Assembly (NCBI GenBank): GCA_001939145.1 | Contig: LSRX01000519.1 | Span: 24,326 to 88,325 of the forward strand | Source of the DNA: Symbiodinium microadriaticum | Taxonomy: Eukaryota; Sar; Dinophyceae; Suessiales; Symbiodiniaceae | Direction of reading: 5' to 3' | Length of the DNA: 64,000 nt | Part shown: positions 11,040 to 23,500 of the stretch, in pieces | Position numbering within the stretch: the first letter of the stretch is position 1 | Layout: each line of letters begins with the position of its first letter | Position numbers and translations under genes: made by a program | Notes under the pieces: model-generated | What the model was told of the DNA's origin: nothing | Seen by the model: the letters and a program-made list of their open reading frames with translations, nothing else | Databases searched by the model: none

Positions 11040-12935
11040 GGGCTGCATGGGGGAGAATGGCGAGTTCACAGCTGTGACCTTGCCAGCTGCCATGTTGGAC
11101 ATTCCGTGGGAATCTCTCTGATTTCCCCGTGTGGATAGAAGTATGGCGAGAGCTGAGCTTTTGCGGGCGGGCGTGTTGCAGACGCCAGACATCTTGGTCT
11201 GACGGTGTTTGTGCGCGGGCGAAGATGATCGAAACTTGATGTGGGAATCTCTCTGAACGTGAGGTGAGGACACAAGAGTAGGGTAAAAGCTGAGCTGGCA
11301 ACTGGCATGTTGGTCCTTGCGTCCAAACTTTCGCAGGGTGAGACGCTTGTTGTCTGCAGCGGCCATACTCAATGCAAGCTTGAAGCCAGGCAGTTGATTG
11401 ACTGCAGCAACCGCTCCTGCGAGCTGCCATGTTGAACCTGCACAGCATTTTGTGGAATCTTTCGCCGTTCGGATGGAAGAGTAGGATAACAGCATTTGCC
11501 AGCGGGAGTTGTGCTCATGGCTTGCGAGTGGTGCAGCCGCCAGACATCTTCGCGTGATGGTTGTGTGGGGGGCGAAGATGATCAAAACTTGATGTGGGAA
11601 TCTCTCTGAACGTGAGGTGAGGACACAAGAGTAGGGTAAAAGCTGAGCTGGCAACTGGCATGTTCGTCCTTGCGTCCAAACTTTCGCAGGGTGAGACGCT
11701 TGTTGTCTGCAGCGGCCATACTCAATGCAAGCTTGAAGCCAGGCAGTTGATTGACTGCAGCAACCGCTCCTGCGAGCTGCCATGTTGAACCTGCACAGCA
11801 TTTTGTGGAATCTTTCGCCGTTCGGATGGAAGAGTAGGATAACAGCATTTGCCAGCGGGAGTTGTGCTCATGGCTTGCGAGTGGTGCAGCCGCCAGACAT
11901 CTTCGCGTGATGGTTGTGTGGGGGGCGAAGATGATCAAAACTTGATGTGGGAATCTCTCTGAACGTGAGGTGAGGACACAAGAGTAGGGTAAAAGCTGAG
12001 CTGGCAACTGGCATGTTCGTCCTTGCGTCCAAACTTGCGCAGGTTGAGACGCTTGTTATCTGCAGCAGTCATGCTAAATGCAAGCATGAAGCTAGGCAGT
12101 TGCTGAAGCTGTACCTGCTCCGGCATTGCGAGCAAGGATGAGCAGCATTTTGTGGGAATCTCTCTGATGTTCCCGTGCGGATAGAAGAGTAGGGTAAAAG
12201 CTGAGCTTTTGCCGGCGGGAGTTGTGCTCATGGCTTGCGAGTGGTGCAGCCGCCAGACATCTTCGCGTGATGGTTGTGTGGGGGGCGAAGATGATCAAAA
12301 CTTGATGTGGGAATCTCTCTGAACGTGAGGTGAGGACACAAGAGTAGGGTAAAAGCTGAGCTGGCAACTGGCATGTTCGTCCTTGCGTCCGAACTTGCGC
12401 AGGTTGAGACGCTTGTTATCTGCAGCAGTCATGCTAAATGCAAGCATGAAGCTAGGCAGTTGCTGAAGCTGTACCTGCTCCGGCATTGCGAGCAAGGATG
12501 AGCAGCATTTTGTGGGAATCTCTCTGATGTTCCCGTGCGGATAGAAGAGTAGGGTAAAAGCTGAGCTTTTGCCGGCGGGAGTTGTGCTCATGGCTTGCGA
12601 GTGGTGCAGCCGCCAGACATCTTCGCGTGATGGTTGTGTGGGGGGCGAAGATGATCAAAACTTGATGTGGGAATCTCTCTGAACGTGAGGTGAGGACACA
12701 AGAGTAGGGTAAAAGCTGAGCCGGCGACTGGCAATTTTCGGCCTTGCACACATGCTGAGGCGTCTGTTTATCTGCAGCAGCATGCAGCAGCCATGCTAAA
12801 TGCAAGGGTGAGTTGCTGAAGCTGGACCCGCTACCGCATTGCGAGCAAGGATGAGCAGCATTTTGTGGGAATCTCTCTGATGTTCCCGTGCGGATAGAGG
12901 ATAGAAGAGTACCGTAAAGGCAGAGCTTTTGCCGG
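11040..12935. repeat. Tandem array of ~353/360-bp units (A-A-B-B order)
   Basis: The marker CTTGATGTGGGAATCTCTC recurs near 11235, 11588, 11941, 12301 and 12661, giving periods of about 353, 353, 360 and 360 bp. Units 1 and 2 are nearly identical to each other, and units 3 and 4 differ by about one base, but the two pairs differ (for example in the stretch following CAGGCAGTTG or TAGGCAGTTG). Each unit contains two half-repeats sharing GTGGGAATCTCTCTGA and AAAGCTGAGCT, spaced alternately about 150 and 205 bp, so this is a higher-order repeat. The edges (11040-11235 and 12700-12935) are diverged partial units. Long minus-strand frames here come from the repetition itself, not from a gene family I recognise. 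Confidence 0.85.
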
Positions 12936-13376
12936 CGGGAATTGTGCTGTGCTCATGTGGAAGGGGTGCTTCTGCGACTACCAAGTTTCTGTGGACAAAC
13001 GAAACGGGCTCTTCGCAGGGTGAGACAACCAGCTGAAGAGCACGAGGCGCTTGGCACGACAGGCACTGGCACACATCCAGCATGCTGGCAGAGAACATCT
13101 CACCGACAAGAAACGGTTGGGCTGCAGCCGGAAGACGAGAGGCAGCCTGAGCCCAGGACACTACCCAATTCACCACTCGCGGGCAGCAGCGAAGAAGGAC
13201 CCTAGAAACAGGCACAGGCACGGGGACCTCTCACAATAGAGCATGGACAGTGGATACCACCTACTAGACAACCGCCCCTAAAGGGAGCTGGATCTCTAGC
13301 TTGTGTGTCTTGCTTGCCCTCGACGCCAGGAACCGCTTCCTCCCTATGCCACCGAGTTGTGCGGTCCATAGCCGAC

Positions 13377-14149
13377 ATGGAGCCCGAAAGCACAGATCCA
13401 GAAGCCGCTTTGCTGCTTCAACTTCGGTTGCATTTCAAGGCCTGGTGCCTTCGTGCTTGGAGGCATGCTCTGTTCGATCGGTGGTGACTTGTCTCTTGCA
13501 GTTTCAAGGACTATTGCAAACGGATCATTTTACAGCTCTTTCTTTATTTCTCTCTCTTTCTCTCTCTTTCGCTATCGTGGCTGTTGGCAGGGAGGGTCGG
13601 CATGGCACAATGGAAGCTTTGGGGCCGTTCACGCTGTCTGCATCGGCTGCTTCCGCTGCAAATGGTCTTGGGCAGGAGAATTGCCAAAGGCCCACTTCGG
13701 TGGCACGGAGATTGGAAGGCATTGGGTGCTAGCCGCGCTAGCCCTTAGAGATCAGTCATGGTATTCCAATCTTCTAGCACTCCCAGCCCTGAGTGTTTCT
13801 TCTCCAGTCGGCCGCCTTGCCTGTCAGCTCTTTGGAATGGCGGCCACTGATCCACGTGCATGCGGGAAGTCGAATCGGCGCACTACTCGAGGTGCGCCGG
13901 CAGCAGCGTGTAGGGGCTTGTCCAGGTTGCAATTTCCGATGGAGCCAGGTGAGGGACTTCGTAAGTGCCACTGCCCCAGCGTTTGACAGAGAAATACAGA
14001 GAATAGATGATGCAGTAGAATCCAACATCTTGGCTTTTAGAAATCAGGGCTTGCGCGAGCTGCCGATCTTGCGGGCATCCATATTCCAGGATGGCACGCT
14101 GAGAACTGAGGCGGTCATGGGGAATTCAGCATGTGCAGACTTGAGATGA
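13377..14149 (+). CDS. Hypothetical spliced gene (weak)
   Basis: I do not recognise this gene. An ATG at 13377 opens a 36-codon segment (MEPESTDPEAALLLQLRLHF, then Trp/Arg-rich) that reads like a first exon. Near 13950-14060 another segment, in a different frame, reads VRDFVSATAPAFDREIQRID and continues as a charged amphipathic helix, preceded by CAG. These could belong to one plus-strand gene, matching the direction of its neighbours. The exon joins are not resolved, and chance open frames are possible. A T/C-rich tract (TTTCTCTCTC) lies at 13545-13570 between the two segments. Confidence 0.25.
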
Positions 14150-14664
14150 TACCACCGAAATACCCTGTATTGCCTCACGACATTTGGCATGAACTGCTGG
14201 AGGCCGAAGATGCATGTTTCTCTTTGGCTCCTGTGTCGTTATCCTTTCCTGGAAGGCCTCCATTTGCCCATCAGGGCTGTCATCCTTGACACAGGCGTGG
14301 TCTGCCTTCTCTGTTTGTTTGATTTTGACAAATGTAGACCTGAACAGTGGAAGGAGGAGCAGAGCTGCGTCCTATCCGCATCTGCAGGGCAGAGGCCACA
14401 TGGTCTGACGGAGGACTTGACCTCAGCCGTGAAGGTTTTTGTCTTTTCTATGGTGGCTTAGTGAGCTTAGTGGCTCACGTCAGGTACGTGGCAACGTGCG
14501 CAGCCTCCGTCTTTGTACAGACGTCGGGATCCTGGACTTGTAGTGCAGATCGGAGCCTCACCGACAGAGTACGGAGGTCAGTGAACCGCCCCTGCTTCGC
14601 TGAAGCTTGGAATCACGCGGTTCGATGCATCTATATCCTTCTCTTGGAGGTGTAAGTGTAAGAG

Positions 14665-14689
14665 AAGGCTACTTCGAAGAAGTAGCCTT
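14665..14689. other. Perfect 11-bp inverted repeat (hairpin)
   Basis: AAGGCTACTTC and its exact complement GAAGTAGCCTT are separated by GAA, giving an 11-bp stem with a 3-base loop. The 14-mer TCGAAGAAGTAGCC from its right half also occurs near 35838. Role unknown; there is no adjacent gene that I can name. Confidence 0.6.
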
Positions 14690-16918
14690 TTCCTAGCTTC
14701 TCGACCGCAAGCTGGGCATTGCCGCTAGGCGCATGCCCCGTTTTTCAAGCCTTCAGAGCTTCAAACCAGAGGCTACGAGGCCTTGTCTAGAAATTAAGCC
14801 GGGCTGCCACTACGTGCAGCTTGACTGCATCGTGCGGACTACAGCCGCAGGAGATAAACATGCCGCTAGCTTCTTCCGGGCCTTTTAGTGACTGGATGTG
14901 GCCCAGGTGCCGTGGAGAGCTTTCACATGTTCCGGCATCCGAGTGGCAAGCCAAAGGGCATTGGGGTCCAGGGCTGATCCGTCGTGCTGTTGTCGATGGC
15001 CGACTGCGAGTTCAATGGAGCGGGACAAAGTGGCAAAGTGACTAGCCCAGGTAGTCACATTCAAGGATGCGCACGCCGCAACTGAGGCTCTGGCTTACAT
15101 GTCCCCGTGCGCCGATCTGCATTGAATCAAATTCCTGCCTGAGGTGCTTAGTCATGGGATTGAAATCGAAGGATGGCCCCTGTACTTGAGAGAGGCGAGT
15201 GATGTGTCCAATCTAGTTACAATCTCTGAAACAAATAAATAGAACCAGGCAGAGGATCGGGGTGAGCGGGCACGGAGCTCGGACCCCTTGGTCATTCGTC
15301 CATCGAGCCGGCATCTGCCAGCCGATTCTCAGGGTGGAGCGGTGTTTTCGGAAAGAGATCAGTGGTCTTCGTGCCCTGACCTTCATATGCCGTTTGGATG
15401 ATGCGCAGTCGTATGTACAGTGCAAGGCCAAGATTGCTGTGACAAGTGTGGGACAGCTCTACTCTTCAGGTACCACACAGAATGGGAGTCTGGCAACGAA
15501 GTTGACCCTGGAAAGGTGGGCATGCGAGCTGTGGGGACTTGTAATTTTTCGGTTCTCATCCCACATCCCCGCGAGCCTCGGCCTTCCGCGAGTGACAGCA
15601 TCGTGTCTCGAGTGACCATCTGGAAGTCGCCATGCCGACGGCCGACGCGACTGGCGGCTCGAAGCCATTGGTATGATGATAATGTGCAAACCAACAACAG
15701 CGAGCAGCAGAACAGTATCAGTAGCATAGCAAGCCTCGCTCCCAGCACTGTGCGGCCTGCCGAGCATGAGTTGTGGGCTCAGCTGCAGCATGCAGAGCAG
15801 GCTCGTTCCGTGCGAAGTGAAGCGGGTGATGGAGGTGACCTACAGGCTGGGCGTGTTGTGGCTGCAGAGTGCTCCGAAGCCCAAGCCTCAGGAGGGCAGT
15901 GATGGCGGAGGCTAGGGCCAGGGTTTTCAGCGGGATGTTTCTTCTCGGTGTGCGTTTGGCTTTCTTGGCTTGTGGCGTGCGAGCTCGCCCAGCAGTCGCC
16001 TGTTGTCGAGAACCGCCGGTGTGCTCGTTGCTTTGACTCGCACCTGCACTGGTGTTGCTGGACTCGGAAGCCCTGAAACGGAGACTGTTAGTGATGGTAT
16101 TGCCGTTCTCCACAGGCCGGTTTTGGAGCCTCGCATCTCGCATGTAAGACTCCGGAGATCGGGTGGAGCCCGGACCAGTCGCCACAGTAAGTCTAGAGCC
16201 GATGCCACATTGAGATTGGTTTAAAGATCTGAGATTTCTGGCCCAGGCAGCGTTGAACAGTGCTTCTGCTGAGCATCAGAAATACTCCGGAGGCGTCGTA
16301 ACATGGTTGTCGTCGTTGCATGTTTTGCATGTCTCGAGAGAATGCTACGAAGCTGGGGCAGGTGGCGGCAGTGCGGACAAATTCTCTTCCCCCTTCGCCT
16401 TCTCGCAGGCAGCCAGGCCCACAGAGAGCTCAAACTCAGACTAGGCAGAATGGACCGAGGCCAAAAATAATCCTAAAGTGTCCTTAACATGAAGCCAAGA
16501 ACTCGCTGCAACTATTGCCGTAGACAGTCATACGCCTTACTGTTGCTGCAGTTGGTGCTGGTTCTACATGTTCCATGGGTTGCGGCTCAAGTGTCCAGCC
16601 ACTCGAGGGCACCTTTGGCAAGAGGGTCACTTGAACCGCAGGCAGGAGCCCCACCTCGAAATACATAGAAACTGTGACTAGCACAAAGCCGGCCAACATC
16701 CTCCGACCAAATCCCCGAAGTGATAAGCGCTCCGAATAAAGATATCCAATTCTGCACACCTTTCTGCAACTGAAACTCGAGTTGAGCATTTCCCGGCATT
16801 CTCATGAACTGGTGACATCTAGTGTAGAGACGCGCAGATTTGAGAACGTAGATCTTGCACCAGATGACATCGACATGCCGCTTAACCTAAACTCTTTTAT
16901 TCCAGACCCTCTTCCAAG
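14690..16918. other. Intergenic, no supported gene
   Basis: Several short plus-strand frames (14836-15045, 15420-15902) have plausible composition but no domain signature. No repeats noted. Confidence 0.4.
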
Positions 16919-17484
16919 TTGCATCGGCAGAGTGCGAGCATGAATTGTGTGACAGCCTGCCAAGGGCCAAGAGCTGCATCATCAAGCTGCCTCGCCGGGA
17001 CCGGTGCCATCGTGCTCTGCCTGCGGAACAGTGCTGCCCTGGACAGTGCGCAGACGCAGAACGGGGCTTCCAGGTACACGGCTCAGACCCACGAAGCGCA
17101 GATGCCGGGCGTTGGCCAGCAGGCTCCGTCGTGGCCAAATTCTCCATCCCAAAGGCCCCTTTTGCGCTTTTGCGCTTTTGCCTTGGAGGTCCAAGTCTCC
17201 TGGTCGTCTTGGGGCCACGCTGGCGGCCCGGGCCAGATGGCCACACCGATGATGGCGATGGGAGCCTCGATGGCTCCGCCGATGGCTACAGCTCCGATGT
17301 ACACAATGCTGCGCCCTTACCTCGCACTTCACACCTTCAGCATCTACAGTCTGCCCTGACTGCAAGGCCCACGTCAACCACAGCCTGTCAGCCGCCAGGT
17401 GCTCCAAAAACGATGATCTGTCGGCCTACTCGTAGTTTCGTGTTACCTGTCCAGGCTGCATGCCGGGGCAGGCGACACTTGTAG
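16919..17484 (+). CDS. Hypothetical Cys- and Met/Pro-rich segments (weak)
   Basis: I do not recognise this gene. Three stop-free plus-strand segments stand out. About 16945-17080 is Cys-rich (CDSLPRAKSCIIKLPRRDRC and onward). About 17230-17320 is rich in Met, Ala and Pro (MATPMMAMGASMAPPMATAP). About 17352-17430 contains CPDCKAHVNHSLSAARC, a possible zinc-binding knuckle following an AG. The three lie in different frames, so introns would be needed to join them. They may be exons of one gene, but no family is assigned. Confidence 0.22.
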
Positions 17485-18714
17485 CAGCTCAGCTCAGAAA
17501 AATGTTTCGGGGTTCTTCCGCCACTGGTTACTCTTGTTTCCCCATGCCCCTCATTGCAGAGTGTAGCTTTCTTTGACGATCAGATTTGCACTGCCCCGCC
17601 AGTCCTTCACCTCCAACCGCCACGGCATAATAAGACATAATAAGGGTATGTGCCCAAGAACTGTGATCAACCGCCAGTGGCTTAGACATGTGATCAACTA
17701 CAATCGCTTCGTAAGGGGGCGAGTTTGAGAAATGTGATCCGCCGCAATCACCCAATGAGGGACCGCGCTTCATAAATTAAATGAGAGCAAATGTCTAAAA
17801 TAGATCAGCTATGGTTTCGAAGAGACAATAGAGCAAGGAGCCCGCCCCAGCCACACACGCTCAGTACTTCCAGCTTCCTAAGGCACGTACTCTGAAGGTC
17901 TGCATGCGTAATCCCCCTAGCCAACGACGCCACTCCCCCTGTACTGTACCCGAACACACCTTCAAGAAGCGTGATCAGCCGGCATCGGGTGTTTCTAACT
18001 CGATTTGCCGGCTTCCGACCAGATCGAACAGCGACGTTTGTTCAAAAGCTGGAAGGCCTTACAATCAAGCGGAAGCGCCAAGCTGCAACGACCGGCGCAA
18101 TCTTTCTGACAGCAGTGGCCCAGCAAGCCCAGAAGACAGAAATCACAAAAGCCAGCTCTGAGGAGCATGCCGCAGTTTTCGTTTAACAATTCACTCCTAG
18201 TAGGGAACTAAGTGAACAACGCCTTTTTGTCCTTGCCGGGTCCGGCGGGAGGGACCATGAGGGACGCGTCGCAGGAACCCCATAATCGACTCGAAGATAT
18301 TCCAAGGCAAGACGGGGGATCCCCCAGCCAGCTAAAGCGGTTGTGACATTGAGTATTTATCCCCCGCCCCCCGCTTCAGGCACACAACCCTCCCCCCTCC
18401 CCCCTCCCAGCCTTATATAATAAGGTCCCCACCCTCTTCAGGGTGCCTTTGTGTATTGCCGTTTGCAATACATGTTGGCTAGAATCTTCGCCGTGCTTGA
18501 ATCGCAGTGCTGTGCTGCAAGTTTGCTTGTCACGCGGCCCTTTGGCGGCTCCGCTTCCTTCCCGTAGCTTTCGTGGCCCTCTTCTCAAGTCACCTGCTGC
18601 TCCGTCTCTGTGTCCTCCGTCGTTCGGTTTCCTACCCAGCATAAGAACAGCACCACAAAGCTCACCCAGTCCAAGTACCTGAAGCTTTCGGACATGCCAT
18701 GCTTGGAACTTCCT
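17485..18714. other. Intergenic; C-rich tract
   Basis: No gene recognised. A C-rich stretch (CCCCCGCCCCCC, then CCCTCCCCCCTCCC) lies at about 18360-18410. Nothing else stands out. Confidence 0.5.
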
Positions 18715-19080
18715 GTAGGGTTTCGTTATGTTTTAGGGTCTGCAACTCCGCCTCTGAACCGGGGTTGGCGGGTTATGGCGGTTAGGGTTCACGGATGTTC
18801 AGGGTTTCAGCTTCCGGGTTCCTTGGTCTGCACTGAATTTGCCGCTCCCTTTGAGATTATTGGGTTTTGTCACCTTTTGTGAACAGTTAGGCTCTCCACT
18901 ACTAACTCGGATTGAGGGTCAGTCGCTCAGGGCATTCAGGATGTACGATTTTGAAATTGGACTTGCTGATTCGGGTTCAGGGTTTGTCAAAGTCCAGTTT
19001 TGGACTGTGGAGTTTGAGATTTTTGGTTTAAGCTTTAGGGTTCCGGTCTTGACAGTTTGGGGTTTTAGGGTCCATGACTG
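18715..19080. repeat. Degenerate interstitial telomere-like patch
   Basis: Scattered GTTTAGG/TTTAGGG-like words (TAGGGTTTCG, TTTTAGGGTC, GGTTAGGGTTC, CAGGGTTTCAG, CTTTAGGGTTCC, TTTTAGGGTCC), all in the G-rich orientation, spread over about 360 bp. It is more eroded than the patch at the start of the window. Confidence 0.55.
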
Positions 19081-20309
19081 TACATTACAGTACATGACTC
19101 TGGCAGTTGTGCAACCTCACCGCTTGATCTTGCAGCCCGAACTGATTCCCATCTCCGGAACACGCTGATTCGCGTAAACTCGTACGGACAGGCCGATGCA
19201 GGAGGCCTCGTTCAATCCTACACTGTACATCCTGGTAAGTGGCAGGAAGATCCTTCTTAAAGGGCAGTCGCCTCAACGACGTCGAGCTTAGTGCCCATGT
19301 TCATGTGGGAGGGTGGTATGAAAGCGCCGATGCATTCACACAATATGTTTGTGGGCCTTTGTGGTATGAGATGGCGCAAGTGGTCGGTGGTACGTGAGAT
19401 TATCGTGAAGATGTTGCTTGCTTTGTGCAGAAGGACGCATCTAGCTATAAAACATGCAGGGTGCTTGTGTCTTGGTAGGTGGGTGTGGCCACAGCAAGTT
19501 CGGGTGTGGTTTGTCAGGGGGTTTCTCATGCAATTCCGACAAGGTCGAGGGCTGGCTCTCAAAGCGCGCCGAGGATTTCGGAAAGGCACCGGAATCTCGA
19601 GCTATGTCGAGCAGTGGGCTTTCTTGCCTTGCCTTGACCTAGTCCTGGATGAACCGATGGTTTGTCCTTCACAGCAACGGTGCCACACTCTTAGTTGGCG
19701 TGTGATTTCTCAGAGCGTTTCCAGAAGATACGACACCAATGCCGGTAGCTGCAACTGAGGTCTTGAGCTACAGCAAGGCCAGGGGCTCTCGACAGATTTT
19801 TCCGGGGCAGCTATCCTTCAAGCGAAACATCCTGCCAGGAACAAGCAGGCAAGGATTCAAAACAGATCTTCCTGGACGGATCGACTCAGGCTGGGACAGC
19901 TTCTCCCATTCCATCAAGGAATTCATGTACCTTGAAGGTTCGCGTTTTCAGTCATCCCACATCAACAGATGAGGTGGGCAGAGGGCAGCGGACTAGTGAC
20001 TAGTCGAGTCAGAGAGCAACCACGGCTTACTTGGTCATTGCAGCATGCCCAGAGAGAGGCCCGACGCGCCAGTCTGAAGAGACCGTTCGGCGTTGAAATC
20101 TACCAAGGCGAACCGGAGGGTTTGCAGGTTTCCGAGCCGTTAGAACCTTGCAAGACTGAGTTGCAAGCGCGCGGAAGCATGCAGGATGTCGGTAGGTAGG
20201 CAGTGAACAAATGCTGCCACGAGGGTGCTGCATGCGGTGTTGCTGACGATGTCGTTGATGATGCAGCACATCAAGAGCTGCTGCTCATGATGACAACAAT
20301 GTGCAGGAT
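19081..20309. other. Intergenic, no supported gene
   Basis: A plus-strand frame from 19291 to 19758 is open for 155 codons but shows no domain and an odd Met/Trp/Arg-rich composition. Not called. Confidence 0.4.
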
Positions 20310-20520
20310 TTCGGAGGAGACTCAGGAGGATGAGGAGGATGATGATGAGGAGGAGCAGCAGCAGGAGCGGGAGCAGGAGCAGTAGCAAAAGGAGCAGGAG
20401 GAGGAGGAGGAGGACCAGGAGGAGTAGGAGGAGCAGGATATCGGCCGGAGCGATGAGGAGTGGTTGTGGTGGTGGTGGTGGTGGTGGTGGTGGTGCTGCT
20501 GCTGCTGCTGCTGCTGTCGC
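20310..20520. repeat. Compound triplet repeat (GAG/CAG, then GTG, then CTG)
   Basis: Imperfect GAG/GAT/CAG triplets run from 20310 to about 20430. They are followed by a nearly pure GTG run (about 20460-20495) and then a CTG run (about 20495-20515). All six frames give homopolymer-like peptides (Glu-, Val-, Ser-, His-, Pro- or Leu-rich), so the open frames here are not evidence of a gene. Confidence 0.85.
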
Positions 20521-23500
20521 CTCTCTCGGTGTTTGTAGTAGTGACGCTGATGATCCCGACAATTGGACACCAGGACCTGGCAGAAGGACCTGGTATCTGG
20601 ATCCGGGATCGAAAGACAAGCTCCACACTCAGCAAGGAAAACGTTGCAAAGTAGTGGACATGGAGGTGTGCGGTCCACCACCATGAGACGAACTGGAGCC
20701 TTTAGTTTTCAGGCGCGACTTGTGGATGTCGCAGCTGCAGATGGTCCTCGGCCAATTCAAGAGCCTTGATCTCGTCTCCACTTCTCTGCTGGATTTTTCA
20801 AGACTTTACACACTGTGCACGTGGTCCGAGTCTGAGGTCCTGGCAAAGGGTATGCGTAAGGTGAAACATCCTGACCCGAGTGAGTTGGGAAGTTCCTCCA
20901 CCACGGGCGTCGTTGGACAGTAGGACATACTGGCAGCCTGCACTTAAAGCGCAGGACGAGCCACACAACTCCCCCTGTACAGCAGTGCTCGGGAGTAACT
21001 CCTAGAGCTGTACTCATGCAGGTTAAACCTGACAAGGATGCATGCTCGCCGTTCGCAGCACGAGCGCCGAAGGGTGCGGAAAAAGTTGCCAATTGCTGCT
21101 TCATGACAAAGCTGGGCCAAGCTGTCCTTCGACTATGTATAGACCACTTTCTCTAATTTCGGCGCCCTTGATCGAGTGTCTGTGAATCGATATGCAGAGC
21201 ATCTTCTTCGCGAACGTACCTTTCGTGTCGAGGGAGATAGACCTCAAACGAAGGCTCGGGCATTGGGGAGTCCTTGCCCCTGGAACCATGTGGAACTGCT
21301 TGTTTCTGCTTCAGGTTTGCATCTGTTGGGGTCATAAACTCGTTCCATCTGTTCAAGCGGCAGGAGCCTGCAGCAATCTTATGCTGCAATTGCCCGAGTA
21401 AAGCTACCTTGGCATAATTTTGCACGCAGGATGGGAGCTCTAGAGGCATGGGCGTCGTTGAGTATGTGACAACGGCTGCAGCGTCAAGCCGAGTTGATAA
21501 CATGACTACTTCGGATCATCATGGTGCAGCCACCTAGACACGCTTGCACCTCTGCTTGAGGCTAGGCGTGCCGTCAACGCCCTGAGCGAGTCGAATATTG
21601 ATGGTAGGCAAGTGTTGCGAACATCACTCGACATGTTGACTTCTTTCCTGCCCTGGTTCGTGCACAGGTATGTCTTGATCCAGCCTTATAACCGACAATA
21701 TTACAGTGCTTATTGAGACCAGGCGGGAGTGCAGCGCCTGCCAGACATTCCCGCCATTGAGCCCTTTCGCTCTGTCTAAGGTGCTTCACATCTGACTGAG
21801 CTTCGGTATTCTTCAGAGTCGGAGTGGCTGGAGCATAGGGAGCTGGATCTGCGTCAGAGCTCGTACTTCAAAGAGATTCCGAGACCAAGCGGTTCCACAA
21901 GCTGTAGGGCGTAGGGTGCTGTGAAAGTCTGCGTGAAGCTACGCGGGCGACCTACAGATACCTGCAGCCAAAACGGGTCGCTTGCATCACGCGCCGCAGA
22001 GCACAGCCATTGTCAGGAGAATCCAGGTTTAGTCCTCTGACTAATAGTCTCATCGTGTCGTTCTCCGCAGGTTCGTCAAGCGACTATGTTGGATGCTTGG
22101 ACCAGCCTTGATCTCAGCAGAACCAGACCTGGGAACTTTGCAGAAAAGAATCCCATGCAGGCACACGTCCCCTCAAGACCTTGTTTCTCTGAAGACGACA
22201 AGCTCTTGGGCCGAATGGTCTCCATCTCGGACCGACGCTAGCGTAGGTCGGCCTTGACAGACGCCTATCCTGAGGTTGGTTGGGGACGAGAAGCCGATGG
22301 GCCCAGTCCACATGAGACGGGTCTCAAATGCATCGGAGGCACCGGGAAGCAGTCCTAGTAACCACCTAGGGCAGGTTCCCTGACATCTCTGTATCAGCTC
22401 CTGCGCTGTGTTCCATTTCCTCAAAGGGCGTAAGATGAGCTGGCCCACGCTGGCTTTGCCTTTTGGACACCGTGCTGGAGCAAAACTGCAAGGTACCAAG
22501 CTTGGCTCTCGTACCTGGCAAGTGTACAGAAACGTGTGTGGATGTGAACTTCGGTGCCGCCGACGTTAAATCATTGGGATTGGCTCAATCAAGCCTCGCT
22601 GCGCAGCGAGTTTCCAGGTTGGGCCTGTAAGCTTTCTCACGCCGGCTGTGGCTAATTCGGCACGCGGCGTAGAGTGCAAAAAGATGCGAGCCGCAGAATC
22701 TGCCGCGGGTGACCGAGAACAACCCTTCGGTTTCATGAGCTCAGCAACTCTTCTGCATAGTTCATTGAGACGAGAAGCACTTGTTGCTCAAGCTGCATGC
22801 ATCCCAGTGGATTTGCCTTCTCCTCATGGCTGCTCAGCTATATAGAGAGGAGAGAGATACTGTGCGAGAACACTTTGTGAATGTATTCATATCTCGTGGG
22901 CAAAACTCAGGGGCAATGCTGTGCCGATCGTGCATGTGTGGAAGCGAGGGTCTCTTCCAAAAGCAACATTGTTGCGATCCAAGACCCCAATGTATCCGGT
23001 GAGGGAATCGTAGGGCCGAGCCAGGAAGTCAAGGGAACTTAGTCGTCGTCGCCGTAGCGTGTGCAAGAGAGCGCGAAGAACAAGAGACCAGGCTGTGGTT
23101 GGGCCTGGTTGCTGTGTTATCTTTCAGTTCTGCCTACTTGCCGTGGTTTTGCCGAGCATGTGTGAGGCCACGCAAGAAGCCACACCGGGTCTAGCAAGTC
23201 CAACAGTTCCAAGACTGATTGTCAGGCTTTGCCCCAGGAATCAAACCGTGCAGACCTGTTAGGTCTTGGGTTTAACATTTTCCTTCCTCAGCACTTTAGT
23301 GTGGAGGGGCTTTCCCACCAAAGGTTGCGGGGTTCCGGTAAGGGCAGTCAAGTGCCGCGGTGAATTTCGGCAGTCAGATCGAAGCCACTGCTCACTGACC
23401 CAACTGTTCGTTTCGAGGTCAGCATGCGCAGATGAAATCTGGGCTGTCACAAGCCAGAAATGGCTTTGTTGACAGCCCTACCGTCTCGCGCTCAAGTCCA

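Noticed and set aside
10830..12805. Series of minus-strand frames (up to 323 codons) with repeated peptides
   Set aside because: They follow from the tandem array; the unit length is not constantly a multiple of three and no domain is seen.
11040..12935. CRISPR array
   Set aside because: Units are about 353-360 bp, near-identical throughout with no short repeat/unique spacer pattern, and the genome is eukaryotic.
20140..20686. Open frames with poly-Glu, poly-Val, poly-Ser, poly-His and poly-Leu
   Set aside because: Triplet repeats leave every frame open; no flanking conserved sequence.
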